Source: Rubrivivax gelatinosus IL144
GTDB lineage: Bacteria > Pseudomonadota > Gammaproteobacteria > Burkholderiales > Burkholderiaceae_C
DNA: 64,000 bases
Assembly (NCBI RefSeq): GCF_000284255.1
Contig: NC_017075.1
Coordinates: 3,162,001-3,226,000 of the forward strand
Reading direction: 5' to 3'
Position numbers and translations under genes: made by a program. The notes under the pieces were generated by a model. It ran no database searches, had not been told where the DNA came from, and worked only from the letters and a program-made list of their open reading frames with translations. This document shows positions 1 to 8,774 of this stretch, piece by piece (within the stretch, counting starts at the first letter, position 1; every line of letters begins with the position of its first letter).

Positions 1-24
1 TCCCCGGCCCAAGGGCGACGCCGC

Positions 25-3000
25 CTATTTGACCGGCTCGATCCTGGGCTGCTTCTGCTTGTCGAGCATGCGCACGTTGAACTTCATCGTCCGGACTTCC
101 TTGGCGCCCTGCATCACCGTCTTCTCTTCGGTCTTGGTGTACTTGTAGGAGCCCTCGCCTTCCAGCTCCACCACCTTGATCGTGCCGCCGGCCTTGACCG
201 ACGCGCCCCACTCGTCGGAGCTGGTCTTGGCGGTCGTGTTCTCGTCCTCGGTCTCCAGCGTCAGCTCGAGGTTCGCTTCCTTGGTCTGGCCGATGATGTT
301 GAAGCCGGTCACGCCGTCCATGCTGCCGAACTGGTCCGTGCGCTGGATCTCCAGCGACCAGCTGCGCGGCTCGATGCCCGAAGGCGCCTGGATCGTGCGC
401 GGCTTCACGGCGCCCTGCACGCGCACGACGACGCCCGCCTTGATGCTGGACGGCACGTCCATGTAGAGGATGTTGCTGCTCTGCTGGTTGCCGTCCGGGA
501 TGTAGCTTCGCATCGTCTGCGTGTCCTGCAGCTCGACCTGATAGTCGCCCCACATCTCCTGGCCGGTGTCGAACAGGAAGGTGAAGGTCAGGCGCCGTGT
601 CTTCGGGCTCAGGACGACGGGCTTCTTCGGCTCCAGCGGCTTGGGAACCCCCTTGATGACGGGCGGGGTCTCGGGCTTGGGTGGCGGCACCGTCTCGGGC
701 TTGGGCGCGGGCTCCGGCTTGGGGTCCGAAGCCGGTGGCGCCACGTTGTTCTTCACCTGCCCGGTGAGCAGTTCGCTCATCAGGTCGGCCCGTTGCTGCG
801 GTGACAGCTCCTTGGCATTGCGGATGGTGCTCACCAGGCCGCTGGTCTGGGCGTTCTTCAGCCCTTGCGAGGCCAGCTGCGTGGCGTTGTTGGACAGCGT
901 CGTGAGGTAGGGCCCCAGCTCCTTGATGCCGGACATGTCCCGGAACGGCCCCAGTGCCGCGAGCACGCCGGACGCCGCGTTGAAGCCGCCGGCGTCCGGG
1001 AGGCTCTGCGGATTGACGATGTTGACGATCGGCGTCGGGAACGCGGTGGGCGCCAGTCCCTTGGTCGGGTCCTGGTAGCGCGAGTCGGTGCTGGCGGGCG
1101 CGATGTCGGGCGCGTCGTCGGGAATGGGCGAGGTCTGCCAGTCCCAGAAGCGGTCGGGATCGATGATCTCCGAGGCGTTGCAGTGGCCGAGCTTGGCCTC
1201 GGCGAACACCCCTCGCGCCGGCACCGTCAGCAGCTGTTCGACGTACTCGAGGTACGGCGTCTTCGACACGCCCAGGTTCCGGGTCTCGAAGGCCTGGTCG
1301 AGCGCCCGCTGGGCGCCGGCCACCGTGGGCATGACCAGATACTCGCCGTCGACCTCGAGCAGGGTGTTGTCGACGAGGTCCAGCAGCGGGACGCCGGCCA
1401 CCCTCCAGCCGTCCAGACGGACGGCGCGGTCGGCCGCGGTCTCCGCCAGCCAGATCGCGCGCCAGTAGTGGCCGGCATGGGCGTTCAGGTGTTCGACCAG
1501 CCGGCGCAGGCAGCAGCGTTCGTCGTCGCTGAGCAGGTCGTCGACCGAGGTCAGCGGCGGCGTGAAGGCGAGCACGTTGGCGCGGGTGCTGCCGTCCCAC
1601 TTGACGGCCGCCGGCGTCGGGACGCCGTCGAACATCGTCCAGCGATCGCTGCCGGACTGCGTCACGAACTTCATGCGCGTCACCAGCCAGTCGGCCGGTG
1701 AGCCGCGGTTCGTGAACTCGATCCGGTTGCCGGGCGCGATCGTCTGTCCCACCTCGATGGCGGCGACGTTGCCCCAGCGGATCTTGCGCGTCGGCCGCAG
1801 CGAAGCGATGAACTCCTCGTTCGGCCGCACACGATGCGGTGCGAAGAAGTTGTCCAGCACCGTCGGCAGCGGGGTCGAGCCGCTCATGACGACCAGCGAC
1901 AGGTCGCTGAAGGCGCATTCGATCGGCGTGCCGCCGGCCTTGGGGATGACCGTCAGATACAGGTTCATCTGCGGGCCGTCGGCGCCCGTCGCGACGGTGA
2001 AGCTGAACTCCTCCAGTTCGTGGTCGTCGGAGGGAACGCCGAGCAGCGCACGCTTGTTCTTCTCGCGCTCGAAGTTGAAGGCCAGGCAGGCGCGCTTCTT
2101 GACGACCTCGAGGCAGCCGCGCACGGATTCGTCGAGCAACGCCGCGGCGATCTCGGCGCCGTAGCGCTCGATCAGCGAGTAGTCCGGTTCACCCGAGAGC
2201 GAGAAGTCGAATCGCGTCGATTCGTGCCGCAGGAACAGCACCGGCCGCACGTTGACCGGCTTGGTGAGCACGCGGTGGTGCTGCAGCACCTCGTAATACA
2301 GGATCGTCAGCGCGTGGCTGTGGTTGTAGTTCGCGACGACGCGCGTGCGGGCCTGCGCGTCTTCGCCTTGCTCGGCCTGCACGACGACGGTCGAGTTCAG
2401 CTCGCGCTGCACGCTCGAAGCCTGGTGGAACGCGTCGCTGATCTTCTGCGTGGTATCGCCGACGACCGAACGCATGCCTTCGGAGTCCGTCGAAGCGCCG
2501 CCGGCCCCGAACGCGCCGCCGACGCCCAGGCTGACCGGGCCGATCGGGATGCCCGCACCAGCGCTCAAGGCGCCGCCGGCCATGAACGAAGAGCCCGACT
2601 GGCTCTCGTGCACCACCATCTGCACGGCCTCCGTCAGGGTGCGGTCGCGCAGCGCGGCGTGCTGGAGGTCTTCCTTCTCGCTGGTCTGTTCGGAGCGCTT
2701 GGCCGCGTCGCGCCGGGTCCAGTCCACGACCGAGATCTTCATCTTCTCGCCCGGCGCCAGCGGCAGGCTGTAGCTGATCTGCCCCAGCGAATGGCCGACC
2801 GGGAACCACTCCGACTGGTAGTTGACCTGGTAGCCCAGCCGCAGACGGCCATTGAAGCCGGACACCGGCAGCCGGGCCGCGCCCTCGCCACGCGCCGCCT
2901 CGGTGCTGGACGGCGTGCGCACCAGCTGGCGGAACCGCACCATGCGCGTGGCCAGATTGGCCGGCAGCAGCGTCTCGCAGCCGTCCTCCCCGATGAGCAG

Positions 3001-3645
3001 GGCGCCGGACATCGAGAACGAGCCGGGCGACAGCCGCCAGTCGTCGATGCCGGGCGTCTGCATCGCCGGCATCGGCGGCCACGGCGGCCGGTTGGCCAGC
3101 ATCACCACGTCCATGTCGATGCGAAGGCACAGGAAGTCCGGCCCGACGTCGCCTTCGGCCAGCGCGTCGAAGGCGATGGCCGAGTCCTTGTACGGGAACA
3201 CGAGCAGGCGACCGAGCGTGATCGTCAGCCGGGGACGAGGGGCGCCCAGCAGGCCGGCGCTCTTCAGCGCCGCCTGCAGCGACTGCAGCACGTCGATGTT
3301 CCGCAAGGGCCAGAGGTCGAACGACCCGTAGCCGACGTGGTCGGTGCCGACGACGCCCAGCGGCAAGGACGGCCAGTCGATGGCGGCGACCGCGTCGGCG
3401 TCGTCCAGCGCCAGCTCGCTGGCGCGCGCCAGCGCGAACTCGGCCAGCGCGAACACCGGCATCCTGGAGACGGCCGCCGCCGTGTCGATGTGGCGGGCGA
3501 AGACGCTCAGGCGCTCCCAGGGAAGCTCGAGGTCGAAGCCCCAGTCGAAGCCCAGCTCCGCCTCCGGCGGACGCAGGTCGCTCAAGGCCGCCGTCGACGG
3601 GGTGTAGTACCTGAGGCTCGCAAAGGCGGCGGTGCGCAGCGGCAT
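25..3645 (-). CDS. Large protein of unknown function (about 1206 aa)
   Basis: I do not recognise a characterised family. The ATG at 3645 is chosen because GGAG lies 6 bases upstream; an in-frame TTG at 3678 would add 11 residues. There is no signal peptide. A glycine/alanine-rich hydrophobic stretch lies at about residues 348-385 (around GGALSAGAGIPIGPVSLGVG), next to a segment with SSVQREL and YNHSHALTILYYEVLQHHRV. A proline/lysine-rich linker at about 965-1005 (repeated PKPE/PPKPE) leads to a roughly 200-residue beta-rich C-terminal domain. The layout of a large body, a hydrophobic Gly-rich segment and a Pro-rich hinge could suit a membrane-inserting or surface-delivered protein, but that is inference. 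It stands alone, tail towards the window start. Confidence 0.8.
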   Translation of the reverse strand: MPLRTAAFASLRYYTPSTAALSDLRPPEAELGFDWGFDLELPWERLSVFARHIDTAAAVSRMPVFALAEFALARASELALDDADAVAAIDWPSLPLGVVGTDHVGYGSFDLWPLRNIDVLQSLQAALKSAGLLGAPRPRLTITLGRLLVFPYKDSAIAFDALAEGDVGPDFLCLRIDMDVVMLANRPPWPPMPAMQTPGIDDWRLSPGSFSMSGALLIGEDGCETLLPANLATRMVRFRQLVRTPSSTEAARGEGAARLPVSGFNGRLRLGYQVNYQSEWFPVGHSLGQISYSLPLAPGEKMKISVVDWTRRDAAKRSEQTSEKEDLQHAALRDRTLTEAVQMVVHESQSGSSFMAGGALSAGAGIPIGPVSLGVGGAFGAGGASTDSEGMRSVVGDTTQKISDAFHQASSVQRELNSTVVVQAEQGEDAQARTRVVANYNHSHALTILYYEVLQHHRVLTKPVNVRPVLFLRHESTRFDFSLSGEPDYSLIERYGAEIAAALLDESVRGCLEVVKKRACLAFNFEREKNKRALLGVPSDDHELEEFSFTVATGADGPQMNLYLTVIPKAGGTPIECAFSDLSLVVMSGSTPLPTVLDNFFAPHRVRPNEEFIASLRPTRKIRWGNVAAIEVGQTIAPGNRIEFTNRGSPADWLVTRMKFVTQSGSDRWTMFDGVPTPAAVKWDGSTRANVLAFTPPLTSVDDLLSDDERCCLRRLVEHLNAHAGHYWRAIWLAETAADRAVRLDGWRVAGVPLLDLVDNTLLEVDGEYLVMPTVAGAQRALDQAFETRNLGVSKTPYLEYVEQLLTVPARGVFAEAKLGHCNASEIIDPDRFWDWQTSPIPDDAPDIAPASTDSRYQDPTKGLAPTAFPTPIVNIVNPQSLPDAGGFNAASGVLAALGPFRDMSGIKELGPYLTTLSNNATQLASQGLKNAQTSGLVSTIRNAKELSPQQRADLMSELLTGQVKNNVAPPASDPKPEPAPKPETVPPPKPETPPVIKGVPKPLEPKKPVVLSPKTRRLTFTFLFDTGQEMWGDYQVELQDTQTMRSYIPDGNQQSSNILYMDVPSSIKAGVVVRVQGAVKPRTIQAPSGIEPRSWSLEIQRTDQFGSMDGVTGFNIIGQTKEANLELTLETEDENTTAKTSSDEWGASVKAGGTIKVVELEGEGSYKYTKTEEKTVMQGAKEVRTMKFNVRMLDKQKQPRIEPVK

Positions 3646-3857
3646 GTCGTGCTCCGGTGACGCATTCGGTGACGACAAAAAGCGCTGTCGTGAAAGCGTC
3701 CGCTGCCGAGACGATGTCCGGATCGAGGCGCAGGGGATGGGCGGAATCTAGGCGCGCGAAGCTGCGGGCAACACCCCCTAGCTCCGCCGGGAGGCAGCAG
3801 CGCAGGCGCGCGCTGCGTGCCGACCCCGGGCAGGCTGACGCCGAGCGGCCCCGCCGC

Positions 3858-4676
3858 TCAGGCGTAGCGCCCCACCAGCCCGCCGTCGACGACCAGCTCG
3901 GTGCCGGTGATGTAGGCCGCGGCGTCGCTGAGCAGGAAGGCGCAGGCATGCGCCACCTCCCAGGCGGTGCCCATGCGGCCCATCGGCACCTGGCGGTCGC
4001 GCGCGGCCCGGGCCTCGTCCAGGTCGGCGGCGAAGCGGTCGGCCACCGTCCTGGCGATGCGCGGCGTGTCGATCAGCCCCGGCACCACGCAGTTCGCGCG
4101 CACGCCGCGGCCGGCGTATTCGAGCGCGATCAGCTTCGTGAAGTGCGACAGCGCGGCCTTGGTCACGCCGTAGGCCAGGTGCGGATAGCCGAGGTAGCGC
4201 AGCCCGGCCACCGACGAGATCGTGACGATGGCCCCGCGCCCGCGCTCGGCCATGCCGGGCAGCACCTGCTGCGCCGCCGTCAGCAGGCTGCGCACGTTGA
4301 CGGCGTGGATGCGGTCGAGGTCGGCCGCGCTCGTCTCCATCGGCCCGCCGGTCTTGCCGATGCCGACGTTGTGATGCAGCGCATCGACCGGGCCGAAGTG
4401 CTCGGCGGCCTCGGCGAAGATGCGCACGATGTCGGCCTCCTGCGCCATGTCGCCGACGAAGGTCTCGGCGCTGCCGCCTTCGGCGCGGATCAGCGTGGTG
4501 GTCTCGTCGGCCGAGCCGCGGTCGCGGTCGGCGACGCAGACCTTCGCGCCCAGGCGCGCATAGGTGATGCAGGCCGCACGGCCGATGCTGAAGCCGGGCC
4601 CGGACGAACCGCCGCCGGCGACGAAGACGACGCGGTCTTGAAGGCTCAAAGGCAGAGCGGTCGGCGCCGGGCTCAT
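3858..4676 (-). CDS. Short-chain dehydrogenase/reductase (SDR)
   Basis: A 272-residue classical SDR, expected to be an NAD(P)-dependent oxidoreductase of a hydroxyacyl or alcohol intermediate. The Rossmann nucleotide loop is slightly unusual (VAGGGSSGPGFSIGRA near residues 18-33, longer than the usual TGxxxGIG). The catalytic Ser lies in TISSVAG and the Tyr/Lys pair in YGVTK; the C-terminus GTELVVDGG is typical. The ATG at 4676 overlaps the stop of the upstream SDR by 4 bases (ATGA), so the two are translationally coupled. It is the last gene of the ligase/lyase operon. The substrate cannot be read from sequence. Confidence 0.9.
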   Translation of the reverse strand: MSPAPTALPLSLQDRVVFVAGGGSSGPGFSIGRAACITYARLGAKVCVADRDRGSADETTTLIRAEGGSAETFVGDMAQEADIVRIFAEAAEHFGPVDALHHNVGIGKTGGPMETSAADLDRIHAVNVRSLLTAAQQVLPGMAERGRGAIVTISSVAGLRYLGYPHLAYGVTKAALSHFTKLIALEYAGRGVRANCVVPGLIDTPRIARTVADRFAADLDEARAARDRQVPMGRMGTAWEVAHACAFLLSDAAAYITGTELVVDGGLVGRYA

Positions 4677-5395
4677 GCCGCCAGCCCCACCGTCATGCCG
4701 CCGCAGACGTACAGCACCTGCCCGGTGACGAAGCCCGCGCGTGCGTCGAGCAACGAGGCGACCATATGCGCCACTTCGGCGGGCTGGCCCATGCGCCGCA
4801 GCGGGATCGCATCGACGATCTGCTGCGTGGCCGGCGCGCCCGGCGGGTTGACGCGGTCGAACAGCGGCGAGGCGATCGGGCCGGGGCCGATGGCGTTGAC
4901 GGTAACGCCGTAGGGCCCCAGTTCGAGCGCCATCGTCTTCGCCAGGCCGTGCAGCGCGGCCTTGCTGGCGGCATAGGCGCTGCGTGTGGCCTTGCCGATG
5001 GCGGCACGGCTGCTGATGTGCACGATGCGGCCGAAGCGCGCCGCTTTCATGCCCGGCAGCAGCGCCTGCGCGCAAACGATGGAGCCGCCGACGTTGAGCG
5101 CCATCACCGCCTGCAGGTCGGCCAGCTCGGTCTCTTCGAACGAGGCCGGGCGCACGATGCCGGCGTTGTTGACCAGGCGCGTGATCGGGCCTTCGCGTTC
5201 GATCACGGCCGCCAGCGCCGCCCGCAGGCCGGGCTCATCGGTCAGGTCGGCCTGCACGAAGACCTCGTCGGCGTGCGCCGCGGCGGCCGGCTGCAGGTCG
5301 AGGTTGACGACGCGGTAACCGTCGGCCCGCAGGCGCTCGACCATCGCCCGGCCCAGGCCGTGGCTGCCGCCGGTGACGAGCACCCGTTCAGCCAT
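4673..5395 (-). CDS. Short-chain dehydrogenase/reductase, FabG-like
   Basis: A 240-residue SDR of 3-oxoacyl reductase type. It has the NAD(P) loop VTGGSHGLG at the N-terminus, NNAG, the catalytic Ser in HISSRA and YAASK, and ends in a GQVLYVCGG segment. Start ATG at 5395, overlapping the end of the upstream lyase gene by 8 bases; its stop overlaps the next SDR start. Such enzymes reduce or oxidise a beta-hydroxy/keto group. With the neighbouring CoA ligase and CoA-dependent lyase, it probably acts on a CoA thioester or the released carbonyl product. Confidence 0.9.
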   Translation of the reverse strand: MAERVLVTGGSHGLGRAMVERLRADGYRVVNLDLQPAAAAHADEVFVQADLTDEPGLRAALAAVIEREGPITRLVNNAGIVRPASFEETELADLQAVMALNVGGSIVCAQALLPGMKAARFGRIVHISSRAAIGKATRSAYAASKAALHGLAKTMALELGPYGVTVNAIGPGPIASPLFDRVNPPGAPATQQIVDAIPLRRMGQPAEVAHMVASLLDARAGFVTGQVLYVCGGMTVGLAA

Positions 5396-6167
5396 GGTCG
5401 ATGACCGTCGGCATCGCGTGCTCCACGGTGTCCCAGATGAAGCGGCCCGAGGGGCTCTGCTGTTCCTCGACGATGTGCGCCACCAGCCCGGCGGCACGCG
5501 AGATCACCGCGAAGCCGCGCATCACGCCGGTGGGCACGCCGATCTCGCCCAGCAGCGCGGCCACGGCGCCGGTGGCGTTGATCGTGATCGCGCGGCCCGC
5601 CACCTCGTCGACCGCGGCCGACAGCGTCATCAGCGCGGCGATCTTGTCGCCCTTCAGGTCGGGCTCGGCGCGTGCCATCTCCAGCAGCTTGTAGGCGCGC
5701 GGGTCCACCGGCTTGTGCAAATGGTGGCCGAAACCCGGCACCGCGCTGCGTTCGGCCTTGTGCTGGCGCGCGATGGCCAGCGCCTCGGCCTTCTGCGCCT
5801 GCGCATCGCCCGCTGCCTGGATGCGGTCGAGCAGGCGCGAGCAGTTCTCCATCGTGCCGACGAAGCTGCTGCCCACCGCCAGCAGCCCGGCCGAGACGGC
5901 GCCCTGCAGGTTCTCGGGCGCGCTCATGTAGATCAGCCGCGTGGCGATGGCGCTGGGCGTCAGGCCGTGCTCCATCAGCACGATCAGCACCGCGTCGACG
6001 ATGCGCATGTCCACCGGCCGCGGCTCGCGCGCCAGGATCTGCATCACCATCACCTCGGTGAACGTGCGCCGGCCGAGCAGGTCGTCGACGAGGTTCTTGT
6101 CGCGGTAGTGCAGGCTGGTCAGCGTGTGGCTGCACAAGCGGGTCTCGGGCACCTTCTGGGTCGTCAT
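5388..6167 (-). CDS. Citryl-CoA lyase-like protein (citrate synthase superfamily)
   Basis: A 259-residue member of the short citrate-synthase-fold family usually annotated citryl-CoA lyase, about 60% the length of a full citrate synthase. Supporting motifs are GFGHHLHKPVDPRA (the active-site loop with conserved His and DPRA) and a helical N-terminus with RTFTEVMVMQILAREP. The family cleaves or forms a C-C bond between an acyl-CoA and a keto acid. The start ATG at 6167 overlaps the ligase stop (ATGA), so ligase and lyase are coupled: the ligase may activate a hydroxy acid that this enzyme splits. The real substrate is unknown. Confidence 0.8.
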   Translation of the reverse strand: MTTQKVPETRLCSHTLTSLHYRDKNLVDDLLGRRTFTEVMVMQILAREPRPVDMRIVDAVLIVLMEHGLTPSAIATRLIYMSAPENLQGAVSAGLLAVGSSFVGTMENCSRLLDRIQAAGDAQAQKAEALAIARQHKAERSAVPGFGHHLHKPVDPRAYKLLEMARAEPDLKGDKIAALMTLSAAVDEVAGRAITINATGAVAALLGEIGVPTGVMRGFAVISRAAGLVAHIVEEQQSPSGRFIWDTVEHAMPTVIDHG

Positions 6168-7702
6168 GTCGGGTCTCCGGATGTCGGTGCCGAAGACAGC
6201 GCCATCTCGCGCACCTCGGTCTTCAGCACCTTGCCCACCGGCGAGCGCGGCAGGCTGGCGTGGAAGTGGATCTGTTTGGGCGTCTGCACGGGCCCCAGCT
6301 TCTCGCGCACCCAGGCGATCAGCTCGGCGGCCGTCGCGCTGGCGCCGGCGCGCAGCTGCACCGCGGCCTGCACGGCCTCGCCCCACTTGTCGTCGGGGAT
6401 GCCGAAGACCGCGCACTCGTGCACCGCGGGGTGCTGGCCGAGCGCGTTCTCGACGTCGATCGGGTAGACGTTGAAACCGCCGGTGATGACCAGCTCCTTC
6501 AGCCGGTCCTTCAGGAAGAGATAGCCGCGCGCGTCGATGAGCCCGCGGTCGCCGGTGTGCAGCCAGCCGTCGACCAGCGTCTCGGCGGTCTTGTCAGGCA
6601 GACGCCAGTAGCCGCTCATCACCAGGTCGCCGCGCGCGACGACCTCGCCGATCTCGCCGGGCGGCAGCAGCCTGCCGTCGGGCGCCATGATCTCGACGTC
6701 GCTGAACCAGCTGCGCCGGCCGACGCTGGCCCAGTTGCCTTCGTCGTCGAAGTCATCGGGCCGCATCAGCGTCAGGATCTGCGGCGCTTCGGTCTGGCCG
6801 TAGGTGGTGCCCAGCACCGGGCCGAAGAAGGCGCGCACCTGGCGGATCTTCTCCGGCGGCATCGGCGCGCCGCCGTAGATCAGCCGGCGCAGCCGCGGGT
6901 AGTCGGCGCGGCTGCTGCCCGGCAGGGCCATCAGCATGTAGACCAGCGTCGGCGGCATGAAGCAGCAGGTGCCGGCACGGTCGCGAAAAGCCGCGCGCAC
7001 CGCCTCGGCACCGGCCTGGGCCAGCACGACGTGGCAGCCGCCCTGCGCCAGGATCGGCATCACGTAGGTGCCGGTGCCGTGCGTGATCGGCGCGGCCAGC
7101 ACGTAGCGCTCGTGCTCGTCGAAGCCCCAGCCGTGGATCTGGTTGGTGATGTTGGCCAGCCAGGCGCGATAGGGCTGCATCACGCCCTTGGGCGCGCCGG
7201 TGGTGCCGCCGGTGAACTTGATGGCCTGCGTGTCGCCGTCCTTCAGGCCCAGCGCGGCGAGGTCGATGCGCGGCGCGCCGGCGTGCTGCGCGATCAGCGT
7301 GGCCAGCGTCGGCTGCGCGTCGGCACCGACGGCGCCGGTCCAGATGCGCTGCGTGTTCGCCGTGGCGATCAGCGCCGCGCTGTCCGGATCGACGACGACG
7401 ATGCTGGGCTCGGTGATGTCGACGATGCGCTGGATCTCGGGCGCCGTGCTCTTGACGTTCAGCGGCACCCAGACCTTGCCGGCCGCCAGCGTGGCCAGGA
7501 ACGCGAGCAGGTGCTCGCGCGAGTTCCTGGCCAGGATGCCGACGCGGCTGCCGGCCGTGGCGTCGAGCGCGCACAAGCCCGCAGCCAGCGCCGCCACCTC
7601 GCCGGCCAGCACGGCGTAGCTCGTCAGGCCTTCGGGCGCGTCGATCGCGCTGCGTTCGGGCCAGCGCGCCGCGGCGCGCCAGAAGAAGTCGATCGGGAAC
7701 AT
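6164..7702 (-). CDS. AMP-dependent acyl-CoA synthetase/ligase
   Basis: A 512-residue ANL-superfamily adenylate-forming enzyme that activates a carboxylic acid via acyl-AMP to its CoA thioester. Visible core motifs are the P-loop FTGGTTGAPKGV, the TYGQTE motif, WLHTGDRG, and the C-terminal PRSPVGKVLKTEVRE with the catalytic Lys. Length is normal. It is the first enzyme gene after the Bug receptor gene (24-base gap) and overlaps the lyase gene downstream. Context suggests it activates an imported organic acid. Confidence 0.9.
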   Translation of the reverse strand: MFPIDFFWRAAARWPERSAIDAPEGLTSYAVLAGEVAALAAGLCALDATAGSRVGILARNSREHLLAFLATLAAGKVWVPLNVKSTAPEIQRIVDITEPSIVVVDPDSAALIATANTQRIWTGAVGADAQPTLATLIAQHAGAPRIDLAALGLKDGDTQAIKFTGGTTGAPKGVMQPYRAWLANITNQIHGWGFDEHERYVLAAPITHGTGTYVMPILAQGGCHVVLAQAGAEAVRAAFRDRAGTCCFMPPTLVYMLMALPGSSRADYPRLRRLIYGGAPMPPEKIRQVRAFFGPVLGTTYGQTEAPQILTLMRPDDFDDEGNWASVGRRSWFSDVEIMAPDGRLLPPGEIGEVVARGDLVMSGYWRLPDKTAETLVDGWLHTGDRGLIDARGYLFLKDRLKELVITGGFNVYPIDVENALGQHPAVHECAVFGIPDDKWGEAVQAAVQLRAGASATAAELIAWVREKLGPVQTPKQIHFHASLPRSPVGKVLKTEVREMALSSAPTSGDPT

Positions 7703-7726
7703 GCGGTCCTCGTGTCGGCGCGGCCG

Positions 7727-8707
7727 TCAGTCGGCCCGGGCGCCGGAGGCCTTGACCACGGCGTTCCAGCGCTTGATCTCGGCGGCGGCGAACTTGCGCA
7801 TGTCGGCCGGCGAGCCGCCCGCCGGCGTGGCGCCCATCTCGGCCAGGCGCTTCTTCACCTCGGGCAGCGCCAGCACCTTGGCGAGTTCGGCGTTGAGCTT
7901 GGTGACGATGGCCGCCGGCGTGCCCGCAGGTGCGGCCAGGCCGAACCAGCTCTGCACGTCGAAGTCGGCGTAGCCCGACTCGATGAAGGTCGGCACGTCG
8001 GGCAGCAGCGGCGAACGCTGCGGGCTGGTGATGGCGATCGGGCGCAGCCGGCCGCTCTGGATGTGCGGCATCGCCGACGGCGCGTTGTCGAACATGCTCT
8101 GCACCTGGCCGCCGAGCAGGTCGCTCACCGCCGGCGCGCTGCCGCGGTAAGGCACGTGCAGCATGTTCAGCTTGGTCATCATCTTGAACATCTCGCCCGA
8201 CAGGTGGATGGACGAGCCGCTGCCCGAGGACGCGAAGGTCACGCCCTGCGGCTGCGCCTTCGCGTAGGCCACGTACTCGGCCAGCGTCTTCACCGGCACG
8301 TCCTTGTTGACGACCAGGATGTTGGGCACCTTGGCGATCAGGCCGACGGGCTCGAAGTCCTTCTCGGGGTCGTAGCCGAGCTTGGGGTACAGCGTCGCGT
8401 TGATCGTGTTGGCGATCGTGTAGACGTAGAGCGTGTAGCCGTCGGCCGGAGAACGCGCCACGGCTTCGGCGCCGACGTTGCTGTTGGCACCGGCGCGGTT
8501 GTCGATGACCACCGTCTGGCCCAGGTTGTCGCCGAGCTTCTGGCCGACCAGGCGCGCGATGACGTCGGTGGCGCCGCCGGCGGCGTAGCCGACGACCAAC
8601 TTGATCGGCTTGTTCGGGTAGGCGCTCTGGGCCAGGGCGGGCAGCGCGGCGCTGGCCCCGGCCAGGGCAGCAGCGGCGATCCAGGTGCGGCGGGTGATCC
8701 GGTTCAT
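7727..8707 (-). CDS. Bug/TctC family tripartite tricarboxylate-type solute-binding protein
   Basis: A 326-residue periplasmic receptor. An N-terminal signal peptide (NRITRRTWIAAAALAGASAALPALAQS) precedes the family's typical start AYPNKPIKLVVGYAAGGATDV. Later segments VPYRGSAPAVSDLLGGQVQ and FGLAAPAGTP are also characteristic. The ATG at 8707 follows GAAGGAG with 7 bases spacing. These receptors deliver carboxylates to TctAB permeases, but no tctA/tctB gene is present here, which is common for the expanded Bug family in Burkholderiales. First gene of the operon and divergent from the IclR regulator. Confidence 0.93.
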   Translation of the reverse strand: MNRITRRTWIAAAALAGASAALPALAQSAYPNKPIKLVVGYAAGGATDVIARLVGQKLGDNLGQTVVIDNRAGANSNVGAEAVARSPADGYTLYVYTIANTINATLYPKLGYDPEKDFEPVGLIAKVPNILVVNKDVPVKTLAEYVAYAKAQPQGVTFASSGSGSSIHLSGEMFKMMTKLNMLHVPYRGSAPAVSDLLGGQVQSMFDNAPSAMPHIQSGRLRPIAITSPQRSPLLPDVPTFIESGYADFDVQSWFGLAAPAGTPAAIVTKLNAELAKVLALPEVKKRLAEMGATPAGGSPADMRKFAAAEIKRWNAVVKASGARAD

Positions 8708-8774
8708 GTCTGTCTCCTTCGTATGGCGGCGAGCCCACGTTGTGCGGCGCTGCGACCTGAGAAAATTCTTCGCG
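8708..8774. promoter_or_regulatory. Divergent promoter region between Bug operon and iclR-type gene
   Basis: A 67-base spacer between two divergently read genes, so it must hold the promoter of the catabolic operon and probably that of the regulator, with the IclR operator. The only AT-rich patch is GAAAATTCTT near 8761-8770. No specific box is assigned. Confidence 0.4.

Noticed and set aside
1834..3660. Long plus-strand open frame opposite the large minus-strand gene
   Set aside because: Arg/His/Gln-rich composition is the typical antisense shadow in GC-rich DNA; no family features or ribosome binding site.
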